Assembly: GCF_042650125.1 (NCBI RefSeq)
Contig: NZ_JBHSAP010000007.1
Coordinates: 756,436 to 820,435, forward strand
DNA length: 64,000 nucleotides
Direction: 5' to 3'
From: Salinithrix halophila
GTDB lineage: Bacteria; Bacillota; Bacilli; Thermoactinomycetales; DSM-45169
Part shown: positions 52,946 through 62,246 of the stretch, in pieces
Layout: each line of letters opens with the position of its first letter
Numbering within the stretch: the stretch's first letter is position 1
Position numbers and translations under genes: made by a program
Notes under the pieces: model-generated
What the model was told of the DNA's origin: nothing
Databases searched by the model: none
Seen by the model: only the letters and a program-made list of their open reading frames with translations

Positions 52946-53100
52946 TACTTGTGGCTTCATTATATCCGAATGTCAAAAAAGCTTCAATCACGGAGGATTC
53001 TGGCAAATTCATAGACTCACTCTTTTCCCTTCCCCTTTCCTCCCGCTACAATGGAGGAGAAGGGTTCACAGAACCCCATTACCTTACGAGGAGGACGACG

Positions 53101-53940
53101 ATGAAACACCAGACATTCCAACTGGGTCTTGGAAAAGAGAACCGGATCATTCGGGGGGACGTGCGCGTTCCGGCAACGGATCGGCCCCATCCCGTCCTGA
53201 TTCTCTGCCATGGGTTCAAGGGCTTTAAAGACTGGGGGATGTTTCCCTACGCTGCCGACACCCTGGCTCGTATCGGGTTTGCCGTCCTCACCTTCAACTT
53301 CTCAATGAACGGCGTGGGGGAAGACCCTGAAGCGTTCACAGAGTTAGAAAAGTTTGCCCAAAACACCTATAGCCGGGGCCAGGAGGATCTCACCTTCCTC
53401 CTAGAGAAGATCACCGCCGGTGAACTTCCCCTCGCCGAAGCGATGGACCCCGAACGGCTGGGAATCATCGGCCACAGCCGCGGCGGAGCCGAAAGCCTTC
53501 TGTTTGCCTTGGATGAATCCCGCATCCAAGGGGTTGCCCTCTGGAACAGCATCGCCCGGCTCGACCTGTTTTCCGACAACTTTAAGGCCGAGCTGCGGGA
53601 GAAAGGACGGGCCTTCATCCCCAACGCCCGCACCGGACAAAACATGCCGATCAATCGGGAGGTGTTGGAGGATCTGGAGGCCAACCGGGATCGATTTGAT
53701 ATCCTCGGTCGTCTTCCGTCCTTCAACCGACCCCTATTGATTATCCAGGGGGATGCGGACCAAGCAGTCCCCGTCGAGACGGCAGAATCCCTGAAAGAGC
53801 GAGCCAAGCAGGCAGAACTTCACATTCTCCCTGGCGCCGACCACACTTTCGGCACCATCCACCCTTTCGCAGGTTCTACTCCTCATTTCAATCGCGTACT
53901 GGAAATAACCAGCCGCTTCTTTCGGGAAAATTTCAATTGA
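53101..53940 (+). CDS. alpha/beta hydrolase
   Basis: 279 residues. The nucleophile elbow GHSRGGAES (Ser), an oxyanion-side LCHGFKGFKDWG near the N-terminus, and the catalytic His in GADHTFG are in order; Asp lies in QGDADQAVP. A dienelactone-hydrolase-like or acyl-peptidase-like hydrolase; the substrate is unknown. The ATG follows GAGGAGG; the frame upstream runs through the opposite-strand riboswitch and is not coding. Confidence 0.88.
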   Translation: MKHQTFQLGLGKENRIIRGDVRVPATDRPHPVLILCHGFKGFKDWGMFPYAADTLARIGFAVLTFNFSMNGVGEDPEAFTELEKFAQNTYSRGQEDLTFLLEKITAGELPLAEAMDPERLGIIGHSRGGAESLLFALDESRIQGVALWNSIARLDLFSDNFKAELREKGRAFIPNARTGQNMPINREVLEDLEANRDRFDILGRLPSFNRPLLIIQGDADQAVPVETAESLKERAKQAELHILPGADHTFGTIHPFAGSTPHFNRVLEITSRFFRENFN

Positions 53941-53952
53941 TTTTTTGGACAC

Positions 53953-53982
53953 GAAAAGGCCGGCCTATGGGCCGGCCTTTTC
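53953..53982 (+). terminator. terminator of the hydrolase gene
   Basis: GAAAAGGCCGGCC / GGCCGGCCTTTTC stem. Confidence 0.85.
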
Positions 53983-54214
53983 GTCTCAAGGGGGTCAAAC
54001 CTATTTATCGATTATAGGGAAGGAATCGCGATCATTCATCTCCTCCGAATAGGGATCGGGGAGTTAGGAACGGGATGCATCTCCCGTTTCAAGTACTCTC
54101 ATTTTAATCGATTTAAAAATACATGTCAATTAATAAAATGATAAATTATAGGCCCTTAAGCCTTCAATTTTACAGGAAAATGTTAGCCGATGATTACCAA
54201 TTTACAGTAAGTTG

Positions 54215-54600
54215 CCGTTTGAAAGCCCACGGTTTCAATCGTGGGATGAAAGACGGCGTTGATCGGAACCCCCTTTGGGGGTGGCAAGATCAACCAATTC
54301 CTAGTATAATCGAACATATGAGCGGTGCTCATCCCACTGGTAGTGGGTTGTTCCTTGAAAACGTTATGGTATGGGGTTCCAGCGGCGAACGAATCTCTCC
54401 CGCTGGGTAAAACCATAAGAGTGAGCGATCAGGAACTAGAACGCTGGTAACAGGCGTTCCGCCCATGTGGGTACACTCTAACTGCATGGGATGGGCTGAT
54501 GAGACAGCCCTGAACTTGGGAGTTGTCCGAAACAGAAATGGACTGAGGGCGCTAACTACCCAAAAATCCCATGGCTTCAGCCGTGTGGAGTCTCAACACA
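54215..54600 (+). mobile_element. IS200/IS605-derived element without transposase or TnpB
   Basis: The left part has a foldback GAAAGCCCACGGTTTCAATCGTGGG of the type at IS605 left ends. The right part has the compact set of hairpins (CCCGCTGGG, GAACGC..GCGTTC, GATGGGCTGATGAGACAGCCC, GGAGTTGTCCGAAACAGAAATGG, split here) ending AATCCCATGGCTTCAGCC and GTGTGGAGTCTCAA, matching by memory the right end of Firmicutes tnpB elements, where the omega (guide) RNA is made. No reading frame for TnpA or TnpB lies between. A miniature derivative about 390 bases long is the best reading. Confidence 0.6.
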
Positions 54601-54766
54601 AGCCTTTTTCAAGTTCCTCAACAAGTGGCCAGAACCCATTTATGCCTACCCCAAATACTCCATCGGTTTAACGAGTTCCCGCTTATCCCTAATAACGAGG
54701 CGAAGCCCTAGGATGTTCCCGGAAGGCAAACAAATCCCCCTTTAGGGCTTTGCAAGGCAGCGAGTT
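54601..54766. other. intergenic stretch
   Basis: Nothing recognised between the IS605-type element and the YetF gene. Confidence 0.3.
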
Positions 54767-55444
54767 TCACCGGCTCCCTTCTCCATTATCGATAAAAATA
54801 TCAGTTTGATCGTTCATTTTTGCCGCATAAAGAACCTTCTCCGTATCAGACCAACCTTTTCGCCGCAGTTGATCCTTCAGCCAGGAAACATCCTTGCCGA
54901 TCAGACGAAGATTATGATGCTGGATCCTTCCATCCACGATCAAAGAGAGGGCCACCCCTCGGTACTCGGTTTCCAACTGGAGATCCTTTGGTGTCACGGG
55001 GTAGAGCTCCTCTCTGGGCAACACCGTCAGTTCCCCTGTGGGCTCAAGGATCCCGTATTGGATTTCCCGAATATCGGGGTAACCTTTGGCACGAATATGG
55101 GACAACAGCTCAGCAAGAGAGATCTCACAACGCCGAAGACTTTCCTTAACGATTTTCCCATGCTTAACGAGAATCGTCGGCTCCCCGATCAGCCATTGGT
55201 TCGTTCGTCGATATAATGTCAGCTTCGCGTATATGAGGTGGATGAGGGCGATGAGAATGATCGCCAGCAGCGTCTTTTTTATATCATTCTTCACCAGGAT
55301 CGGATTCGTCGCCAAAGCGGCAATCATCACAATGGCCACCAAATCGTGGGGGGTGACCTTCAACCTCGCCGATTTGCCCATTAGATGAAGCCCGACAATG
55401 GCCGATGTAAATAAAACGAAAACCTTCAGGCTATAAACCACCAC
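54767..55444 (-). CDS. YetF-family (DUF421) membrane protein
   Basis: 225 residues: three N-terminal membrane helices (VYSLKVFVLFTSAIVGLHLMG, LVAIVMIAALATNPILV, TLLAIILIALIHLIYA) followed by two DUF421-type cytoplasmic modules (LIGEPTILVKHGKI, GILEPTGELTVLP). The family is enriched in spore-formers, with roles in spore membranes suggested for several. Here the first helices are as expected. GTG start after GGAAGGAGG. Confidence 0.85.
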   Translation of the reverse strand: MVVYSLKVFVLFTSAIVGLHLMGKSARLKVTPHDLVAIVMIAALATNPILVKNDIKKTLLAIILIALIHLIYAKLTLYRRTNQWLIGEPTILVKHGKIVKESLRRCEISLAELLSHIRAKGYPDIREIQYGILEPTGELTVLPREELYPVTPKDLQLETEYRGVALSLIVDGRIQHHNLRLIGKDVSWLKDQLRRKGWSDTEKVLYAAKMNDQTDIFIDNGEGSR

Positions 55445-55527
55445 GCTTGATCCCCTCCTTCCCCGGAACCTGCCTCCTGTATTTTTTCCAGAAGTCTTTG
55501 ATTCAAACTGAAAAAGTTTGAACTCAT

Positions 55528-55557
55528 AAAAAAGAAAGCCTCACCAAGGAGGCTTTC
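55528..55557 (-). terminator. terminator of copA
   Basis: Minus-strand GAAAGCCTCCTTGGTGAGGCTTTC followed by TTTTTT. Confidence 0.85.
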
Positions 55558-55590
55558 AGGTTATTGACAAAGTGGGGGTTGGGGACAACT

Positions 55591-57993
55591 CTACAGCTTG
55601 ATCCGTTGCAGACGCAAGGCGTTGAGGACCACGGAGACGGAGCTGAAGGCCATGGCGGCTCCGGCCAGCCAAGGGGCTAGAAAACCGGCGGCTGCTACTG
55701 GGATGCCGATCACGTTGTACGCCAGTGCCCAGAACAGATTCTGGCGGATGTTGCGTACGGTATAACGGCTGAGGGAAACGGCATCGACAATGCTGTTCAG
55801 ATCCCCTCGCATCAAGGTAATGTCCGCGGCTTCCATGGCCACGTCGGTGCCGGTACCGATCGCCATCCCGATATCCGCTGTCGCCAGGGCCGGGGCATCA
55901 TTGATCCCGTCGCCGACCATGGCTACTTTTTTGCTGGCAGCCTGGAGTTTCTTGATTTCTTCCGCCTTTTCTTCTGGAAGCACCTCTGCGATCACCCGGT
56001 CGATCCCTGCTTCTTTAGCAATCGCCCGTGCGGTCCGTTCGTTGTCTCCCGTCAGCAGAATCACATCCAGCCCCTTCTGTTTGAGACGGCGGATCGCCTC
56101 CCCGGAAGTCTCCTTAATCGGATCCGCGACCGCTACCACTCCGACGATCCGGCCCTCCACGGCAGCCAACATCGCCGTCTTGCCCGCCTGTTCAAGGCGG
56201 CTCATGGTTTCATCGGTTGATGGGCCTTTGACTTCATAATGATGCATCAGTTTTCGGGTACCGACCAGGACTTCTTTTCCCTCCACAGCCGCCCGGATCC
56301 CATGACCGGGTATGGATGTAAACGCCTCTGCCGGAGGGAGCTCCGTCCCTTTTTCTCTGATTCCGTTGACGATGGCTTCCGCCAGTGGGTGTTCCGATTT
56401 TTTTTCAGCGGCGCCCACCAAAGGCAGCCATTCCTTTTCATCGCTGTCCAAGGAGAGGATATCAGTCAGCACCGGTTCCCCTCGTGTCACAGTCCCCGTC
56501 TTATCCAACACGACCGTATCCACCCGATGAGCAATCTCGAGGTGCTCTCCACCTTTGAACAAAACGCCCCGTTCCGCGGCGCGCCCGGAACCAGCCATGA
56601 TCGAGGTCGGTGTAGCCAAACCCAGGGCACAGGGACAGGCAATGACCAGAACCGCGATGGCGTTTTCCAAAGCGGAAGCGAAATCTTCCGGATTCGCTAC
56701 CAGATACCAGACCAAAAACGTCACCAGAGCAATTCCTACCACGATTGGGACGAACACCCCAGAAATCCGGTCGGCAATCCGCTGAATCGGGGCCTTGGAG
56801 CCTTGGGCTTCTTCCACCACCTGGATGATCTGTGCCAGTGCGGTATCCTTTCCGACACGGGTCGCTCGGATTTTCAGATGCCCATTCTTGTTGATTGTAG
56901 CCCCGATCACGTGGTCCCCCGGCTGTTTATCTACTGGGATACTCTCACCGGTCAACATCGATTCGTCGACCGCCGACGTGCCTTCCAGCACGTCACCGTC
57001 CACGGGAACTTTCCCCCCTGGCTTCACGAGTACGAGATCCCCAGTCACCACTTCCTCCACCGGGATCTCAACCTCTTCCCCATCTCGGAGGACAAGCGCT
57101 TTCTTAGCCCCTAGGCTCATCAGCTTGCGGATCGCTTCCGAGGTTCGCCCTTTAGCCTTGGCCTCGAAGAGTTTGCCCAGCAAGATCAGGGTGATCAGGA
57201 TCGCGCTGGTTTCGTAGTACAATTCCACCCCGTGTCCGGGATGATTTCCGAAGGAAAGCGTCAGCCAAAGGCTATAGAAATACGCGGCGGAAGTCCCCAA
57301 CGCCACCAGGACATCCATGTTGGCACTTCCATGGCGTAACGCTTGATAGGCCCCTGTATAGAAGGGCTTACCGATGATAAATTGGACCGGTGTCGCCAAT
57401 GCCAGTTGAAACCATGGATTCATCAATAACTCAGGTGCCCACAGGAAGGATAGGAAGGAAAAATGGCCGACCATCGACCACAGCAGCGGAAAGGAAAGCA
57501 ACGCAGAAAGCCAAAAGGTCCGCTGTCGCGCCGCGATCTCTTTTTGTCGGTGATCCGTTTCGGGTCCCTGTTCCTCCTTGGGCGCAGCCCGGTAACCCAA
57601 TTGCTCCACCTTGCGGATGATCGCCTCCACCGATACCTGACCGGGGCTGTATTGAACCCGGCCTGATTCCAACGCCAAGTTGACATGGGCCTCGCTGACA
57701 CCCTCCAGCCGGTTCAGCCCTTTTTCAATTCGGCTGGCACAGGCGGCGCAGGTCATCCCCTCAATGCGAAGATCGGCCTCCTCCTTCACCGTGTCATAAC
57801 CCAAATCCTTGATCCGTTGCTCCAAATGAGATCGGTCTGTCCGGTCGGGATCATAGGTAACCGAGGCTTTTTCCATGGCAACGTTCACCGAGGCAGACTG
57901 GACCCCTTCCAACCGGTTTAACCCCTTCTCAATCCGGCTGGCACAAGCCGCGCACGTCATGCCGCTGATTTGCAGAACAGCCTTCTTTTCCAC
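55591..57993 (-). CDS. copA: copper-exporting P1B-type ATPase
   Basis: 800 residues. Two N-terminal heavy-metal domains each have GMTCAACASRIEKGLN; the membrane CPC motif is ACPCALGLATP, the phosphorylated Asp lies in DKTGTVTRG, and GDGINDAPALA is the hinge motif. YN..MxxS-type segments in the last helices (LAYNVIGIPVAAAGF, AMAFSSVSVVLNALRL) indicate Cu(I) specificity. GTG start seven bases after GAGGAGGT. A CsoR-type operator lies inside its promoter. No copZ or csoR is in the window. Confidence 0.95.
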   Translation of the reverse strand: MEKKAVLQISGMTCAACASRIEKGLNRLEGVQSASVNVAMEKASVTYDPDRTDRSHLEQRIKDLGYDTVKEEADLRIEGMTCAACASRIEKGLNRLEGVSEAHVNLALESGRVQYSPGQVSVEAIIRKVEQLGYRAAPKEEQGPETDHRQKEIAARQRTFWLSALLSFPLLWSMVGHFSFLSFLWAPELLMNPWFQLALATPVQFIIGKPFYTGAYQALRHGSANMDVLVALGTSAAYFYSLWLTLSFGNHPGHGVELYYETSAILITLILLGKLFEAKAKGRTSEAIRKLMSLGAKKALVLRDGEEVEIPVEEVVTGDLVLVKPGGKVPVDGDVLEGTSAVDESMLTGESIPVDKQPGDHVIGATINKNGHLKIRATRVGKDTALAQIIQVVEEAQGSKAPIQRIADRISGVFVPIVVGIALVTFLVWYLVANPEDFASALENAIAVLVIACPCALGLATPTSIMAGSGRAAERGVLFKGGEHLEIAHRVDTVVLDKTGTVTRGEPVLTDILSLDSDEKEWLPLVGAAEKKSEHPLAEAIVNGIREKGTELPPAEAFTSIPGHGIRAAVEGKEVLVGTRKLMHHYEVKGPSTDETMSRLEQAGKTAMLAAVEGRIVGVVAVADPIKETSGEAIRRLKQKGLDVILLTGDNERTARAIAKEAGIDRVIAEVLPEEKAEEIKKLQAASKKVAMVGDGINDAPALATADIGMAIGTGTDVAMEAADITLMRGDLNSIVDAVSLSRYTVRNIRQNLFWALAYNVIGIPVAAAGFLAPWLAGAAMAFSSVSVVLNALRLQRIKL

Positions 57994-58059
57994 ACCTGTC
58001 ACCTCCTCTTGCACTAACGCTTCCCTAAACGTTGGTTATTCCCGACTTTCTTCCATCTC

Positions 58060-58089
58060 AATATACTATACCCCCGGTAGGTATGTAAA
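58060..58089 (-). promoter_or_regulatory. copA promoter with CsoR-type operator
   Basis: Minus-strand TTTACA (58089-58084) and TATATT (58065-58060) with an 18-base spacer. The spacer holds TACCTACCGGGGGTA, the G-tract palindrome typical of CsoR sites, so copper would relieve repression. Confidence 0.8.
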
Positions 58090-58109
58090 TAACCCGTCGG
58101 ATGAATCAA

Positions 58110-58137
58110 ATAAAACCGCCCGGGTGTTCCGGACGGA
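58110..58137 (-). terminator. terminator of the MFS gene
   Basis: Minus-strand CCGTCCGG-AACA-CCCGGGCGG followed by TTTTATTT. Confidence 0.65.
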
Positions 58138-58143
58138 AGGAAT

Positions 58144-59448
58144 TTAAGCGGCTTTCTCTTTGACACTTTGACAATAGGTTTCGGTGACAAAAAAACTGGA
58201 CACCAGCCCCACCATACTGACCGCCGCAAATAACAACAGGCCCCCGATATAATCAGGAAAGGTGTACTGCGGTGCCCCGTTTGCCATAGCGCCACTCCAG
58301 CTCAAATCCATTATCCACCCAAAACAGGATTGCAACAGGGCCACGCCCAAAAAGATGCCGGCATTCAAAAAGGCTAAAGCCATGCCGCAAATCGAAGAGG
58401 GTACCACCTCTTTCACCACTGCAAACGTGACGACAATCTGAGAAGCAGCGATTCCTACGAGCAGGTACAGGAGCCATGCGCTCCATCCCGGGTTCCAGGG
58501 TAGAAGGGCCAGGCCCAGCCAGCCCACTGAAGAAAGCGCATTTCCCAGAATGATCAACGGCTTGCGCAAACCGATTTTATCGGAAAACCACCCGATGGCC
58601 AAAGAGGCTGCTCCATAGGCGGCAAGGGCAACGGTCGTATACAGAGACGCTTCGTTGTTAGAGAGATGGAAACCGTCCCGCAACACCGGAATACCCCAGA
58701 GCCCGGCAAAGGCATAAAAAGTGGCGTTGGTTCCGACACCCGCCCATAGGGTGAACCCAATCGTTTTGTTGGATAGGACCGTTTTCAAATCTTGCAACCA
58801 ATGGTTGGGTGAAACGGGGCCTTGGGATGGAAGGTACCCCTTCCCTGGCTGAAAGCCCGCCTCTTGCGGGGTATCCCGAACCAACCAATAGGTTAAGAGA
58901 GAGAGCACCACCGATAGGATTCCCGCCACGACGAAGATGCTTCGCCAAGAAAACCATTGCAAGAGCACCGCCAAAGGTCCCGCCGCCAAAACGGATCCCA
59001 CATTCCCCAGTAACATGGTGATCCCGCTGATCCATCCGTATTGATTTTCCCGAAACCACAAACTGTTGCTTTTCATAATGCCGACAAAAATCGTGGAAAC
59101 CCCTAATCCGACGATAAACGGACCCAGACTGGCAACAGCAAAGGTGGGAGCCAACCCAAACACGATGGAACCCAAACCGGCAATGACGGCTCCGATGCTC
59201 ACATTCAACCGCGCCCCAAAACGATCAATGAGAATCCCGGAAGGAATCTGCATCACGGTATACGTATAGAAATGCATCGACGCCAGAGTCCCCAGCGCCG
59301 CCGCCGAGATGTGAAACTCTCCCCTCACCGCCTCCGCGAAGGCCCCAGGCGCAAACCGATGAAAAAACCCTAAGATAAACGACAACGTCAATAAAGTAAA
59401 GATGGTCCATCGAATCTTATTAAAGCCGAATTTTGAGAGATCTGTCAT
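58144..59448 (-). CDS. major facilitator superfamily transporter
   Basis: 434 residues with 12 predicted helices. The loop 2-3 motif (GILIDRFGARLNV) and the loop 8-9 repeat (GWFSDKIGLRKPL) are seen. It resembles D-galactonate/organic anion porters (ACS-like) in the N-terminal FFHRFAPGAFAEAV region. Being downstream of a Rieske oxygenase on the same strand, it may import its substrate. AAAGGAG precedes the ATG. Confidence 0.85.
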   Translation of the reverse strand: MTDLSKFGFNKIRWTIFTLLTLSFILGFFHRFAPGAFAEAVRGEFHISAAALGTLASMHFYTYTVMQIPSGILIDRFGARLNVSIGAVIAGLGSIVFGLAPTFAVASLGPFIVGLGVSTIFVGIMKSNSLWFRENQYGWISGITMLLGNVGSVLAAGPLAVLLQWFSWRSIFVVAGILSVVLSLLTYWLVRDTPQEAGFQPGKGYLPSQGPVSPNHWLQDLKTVLSNKTIGFTLWAGVGTNATFYAFAGLWGIPVLRDGFHLSNNEASLYTTVALAAYGAASLAIGWFSDKIGLRKPLIILGNALSSVGWLGLALLPWNPGWSAWLLYLLVGIAASQIVVTFAVVKEVVPSSICGMALAFLNAGIFLGVALLQSCFGWIMDLSWSGAMANGAPQYTFPDYIGGLLLFAAVSMVGLVSSFFVTETYCQSVKEKAA

Positions 59449-59466
59449 AGTAACTCCTTTCGAATG

Positions 59467-59493
59467 GAGGGTGTCGCCATCGGCGACACCCTC
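59467..59493. terminator. perfect hairpin between the Rieske and MFS genes
   Basis: GAGGGTGTCGCC / GGCGACACCCTC, a 12-bp perfect stem with a 3-base loop. On the minus strand it lacks a T-run, so it may partly attenuate or protect the mRNA between the two genes. Confidence 0.6.
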
Positions 59494-59495
59494 TT

Positions 59496-60635
59496 TTAAT
59501 CTAGTACTTTATCTAAAATCCAGTTGTCCAACTCATGAACGACAAACTCTTTGTGTGAATAGCGGCCTGGCCGACTGGAATGAATCACTTCATGTTGAAA
59601 TTCCGTAATCCAATTGTCTTCCTCAATCACTTGACCCCAACGTGCATAATAACGCTGGGCTACTTCCTTAAAATCTTGTCGCTCTACAGTCTTTAGCGGA
59701 AAACAGAAGCCCACTTTGACACGGGTCTCTTCCGGTCCCTCAGGGATCTTATGTATCCACCACATAGCATCCTTGGTAGTAACAATAAAAAACCCCGGAT
59801 ATAAAATAGAAAAGTACGTTCCCTTTGCCGCTTTTCCTGTCAAACCCTCCATATGAGGGAAACCTAAGTGCCGTTTGCCTGGATGAAGCGCCACCGTTTC
59901 TTCCGATTCATGATAAACGCTAATCCATGTAAGAGGCCGTTCAACCTCTTGAACACCGATCGAGCTTTTATGGATATTCGGAGTATGGATCGTTTCCATA
60001 TCTACTTCAACATAAAATTTCCAGTTAGATTTTAGTTTGTATTCAAACTCTCTTACACAAACCATATCTTTTAACTGGTAAGGTTGGGCTACCAATTCTC
60101 GGTAGTCACCCAAATAATCATCCAGACTTGGAGCGAAACTGTTAAAGGTGATGAAAATGAGCCCTTCCATTGTCTCACAACGAACGGAATCTAGACCATA
60201 ATCACATTTATCGAAGTTCTCTACTTTTTCCATATATGGGGTACCACATAAGGAACCGTCTAATTGATATGTCCAGTTATGGTATTGACACTGAATAAAC
60301 TTACAGTTCCCTTTATCCGTCAATAACTTAGAGCCGCGGTGTCGACAACTGTTATAAAAGGCACGAATTTGGTGATCTTTTCCTCGAATGAGGATAATCG
60401 ACTTACCGAAAAAAGATTCGGTTAGATAATCACCAGGAGTGGGTATCTGTTCTGAACGACCTAAAAAATGCCATGCGGGGAGGAAAATCCTTTCCAATTC
60501 CCGTTGATACCATTCCCGAGAGGTATAGCACCAGGCCGGCAAGGTTTCTGCCTGGGTACAAGGCAAACGAACAGACTGATAAAGCTCCGAAGAAAAGATG
60601 TTTTTGGCTCCTTGTTGCGTAGTCTGGACAGCCAT
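59496..60635 (-). CDS. Rieske non-heme iron oxygenase, alpha subunit
   Basis: 379 residues. The Rieske [2Fe-2S] site is SCRHRGSK with QCQYHNW 18-20 residues later; the mononuclear iron ligands lie in VDMETIHTPNIH, the bridging Asp/Glu being DMET. It is a terminal oxygenase of ring-hydroxylating or aliphatic (carnitine-like) demethylating type; no reductase or beta subunit is nearby, so an external ferredoxin must feed it. ATG after TAGGAG. GC content here is lower than in the neighbouring genes. Confidence 0.9.
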   Translation of the reverse strand: MAVQTTQQGAKNIFSSELYQSVRLPCTQAETLPAWCYTSREWYQRELERIFLPAWHFLGRSEQIPTPGDYLTESFFGKSIILIRGKDHQIRAFYNSCRHRGSKLLTDKGNCKFIQCQYHNWTYQLDGSLCGTPYMEKVENFDKCDYGLDSVRCETMEGLIFITFNSFAPSLDDYLGDYRELVAQPYQLKDMVCVREFEYKLKSNWKFYVEVDMETIHTPNIHKSSIGVQEVERPLTWISVYHESEETVALHPGKRHLGFPHMEGLTGKAAKGTYFSILYPGFFIVTTKDAMWWIHKIPEGPEETRVKVGFCFPLKTVERQDFKEVAQRYYARWGQVIEEDNWITEFQHEVIHSSRPGRYSHKEFVVHELDNWILDKVLD

Positions 60636-60905
60636 TTAACCACTCCTATAAACAGGATTAAGACTTTTCCCAATATAGCAATGAATGTTACCATTAGCAA
60701 ATTGCTACGAATTCTACAATATATGAGGGGGGTCAAATAACGCCAACAAACAACTTTAAACTAAACTAACCTGCCATTATCACCTAAATCATAAGTTTGA
60801 CAGGGTGGTATATTTTCAAAAACCAACAAAGCCCCCCAATAAAAGCAAAAGTCAACCCATTATGGCCGATTAATATTTAAAAAATAGGGGAATAAGGCCG
60901 CCTTT

Positions 60906-61184
60906 ATGGAAAAGGAAGGAAAAGTCACGCTCACCAAAGCCAGCACCATTGATTTTAACAGCCTAGCCAATGAAATCGCTCGTATGGCTGAGGAGAAGAG
61001 GATAACGGAAGAGCAATTGAGGGAAGATTTAAAGCAGGTTCGGAAGGAGTTGTGGAGTGTGAGATTCCCTGTGGTCATCCGCATCCAGCCCCATCCCTAT
61101 CGACCAGGTATTTCGAATCATCGAAGAACGGTTCCCAAAAGTTCAAGCCGTGTGGGAGCGTCTTTTGAGTTGATCGGACTTTGA
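60906..61184 (+). CDS. short helical protein, possibly a degraded gene
   Basis: Up to 92 residues. The first 50 (MEKEGKVTLTKASTIDFNSL, then a charged helix EEKRITEEQLREDLKQVRKEL) look like a small antitoxin-type or regulatory protein. Beyond residue 52 the sequence becomes Pro/Arg/Ser-rich, while another frame of the same DNA reads IDQVFRIIEERFPKVQAVWERLL, which looks natural. A frameshift between two reading frames is the simplest reading. No ribosome binding site of quality is seen. Confidence 0.4.
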   Translation: MEKEGKVTLTKASTIDFNSLANEIARMAEEKRITEEQLREDLKQVRKELWSVRFPVVIRIQPHPYRPGISNHRRTVPKSSSRVGASFELIGL

Positions 61185-61230
61185 ACTCATCAATACACCG
61201 GCTGATTTTATTCGAAATTTTCGTTAATAA

Positions 61231-61273
61231 TAAGCCCATGAGCTGAAATACTTTTCCTGCAACTCATGGGTTC
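61231..61273 (-). terminator. possible terminator of the cation efflux gene
   Basis: CCCATGAG / CTCATGGG separated by a 21-base loop, followed by CTTATTATT on the minus strand. Confidence 0.4.
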
Positions 61274-61280
61274 CTTCCGT

Positions 61281-62204
61281 TCAAAACTCACAATCCATAT
61301 GTTGAAGTTGAGACTTTTCCACCTGAATAGTGGTGTGTCTGATTTGAAACTCTTCCTCCACGCGTCGAATGGCTTCCTGCAGGATGTGCTGTTCGTCCGA
61401 TTCTTCCGAGACCCACAGGTGACAGGCCAGGGAATCCAAACCGGAAGTGATCGTCCAAATATGGAGATCATGAACATCGATTACCCCCGGGATGGCTTTT
61501 AGGGAGTCCTCCACTTTCTGCTGGTCGACCGTAATCGGGGTGCCTTCCATCAGGATGTGGATGGACTGACGCAATACACCCCAAGCGCTGCGCAGAATCA
61601 GGAGGGCGACCAGTACGCTGATAATCGGATCCGCCACGTACCAGGAAAAAAGCATCATCAGCAAACCGGCGACAATCGCACCCACCGAGCCCAGCGCGTC
61701 CCCGAGGATATGGAGATAGGCGCTACGCAGGTTGACGTTCTCTTTGACATCCCCCTTGCGCATCAGAAAGAACGCGCTGGCTATATTCGCCACTAACCCG
61801 ATGGCTGCGATCATCATCATCGATCCACCGGCCACCTTTGGCGGTTCGAGGAAGCGAGCAATAGCTTCACGGACAATAAATCCCGCAATAACGAATAACG
61901 TAACAGCGTTGAATAAGGCGGCTAATATTTCGAACCGGAAATAACCGTAGGTTTTCCTCGGAGAAGAAGGCTTGGTTGCGTACCACATGGCGACCAGACT
62001 CAGGGCGATCGACCCCGTATCGCTCAACATGTGACCGGAGTCCGCGAGAAGGGCCAGACTGTTGGTGAGAAGTCCTCCAATGAACTCCAGTAACATAATC
62101 CCAAAAGTGATCCCCAAAGCGATGGAGAGTCCCATACGGTTCTGTTGACGCTGTCGACCCAAAGAATGAGGGGAATTTCCATGACCGTGATGATGGTGCA
62201 TCAT
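61281..62204 (-). CDS. czcD: cation diffusion facilitator (CzcD family)
   Basis: 307 residues. His-rich N-terminus (HHHHGHG), six membrane helices, metal site SGHMLSDTGSIALS (His-Asp) in helix 2 and HILGDALGS (His-Asp) in helix 5, then a cytoplasmic ferredoxin-like domain (VIDVHDLHIWTI). It exports Zn, Cd or Co in exchange for protons. ATG after GAGGAGG. An ArsR-type palindrome lies upstream, suggesting metal-responsive control. Confidence 0.93.
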   Translation of the reverse strand: MMHHHHGHGNSPHSLGRQRQQNRMGLSIALGITFGIMLLEFIGGLLTNSLALLADSGHMLSDTGSIALSLVAMWYATKPSSPRKTYGYFRFEILAALFNAVTLFVIAGFIVREAIARFLEPPKVAGGSMMMIAAIGLVANIASAFFLMRKGDVKENVNLRSAYLHILGDALGSVGAIVAGLLMMLFSWYVADPIISVLVALLILRSAWGVLRQSIHILMEGTPITVDQQKVEDSLKAIPGVIDVHDLHIWTITSGLDSLACHLWVSEESDEQHILQEAIRRVEEEFQIRHTTIQVEKSQLQHMDCEF

Positions 62205-62246
62205 TATTCCTCCTCGCGTGTTATGAGGGAAAGGTTCATCTTTAAC

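Noticed and set aside
52684..53100. N-terminal extension of the alpha/beta hydrolase
   Set aside because: The frame overlaps the opposite-strand cobalamin riboswitch; a strong ribosome binding site directly precedes the ATG at 53101.
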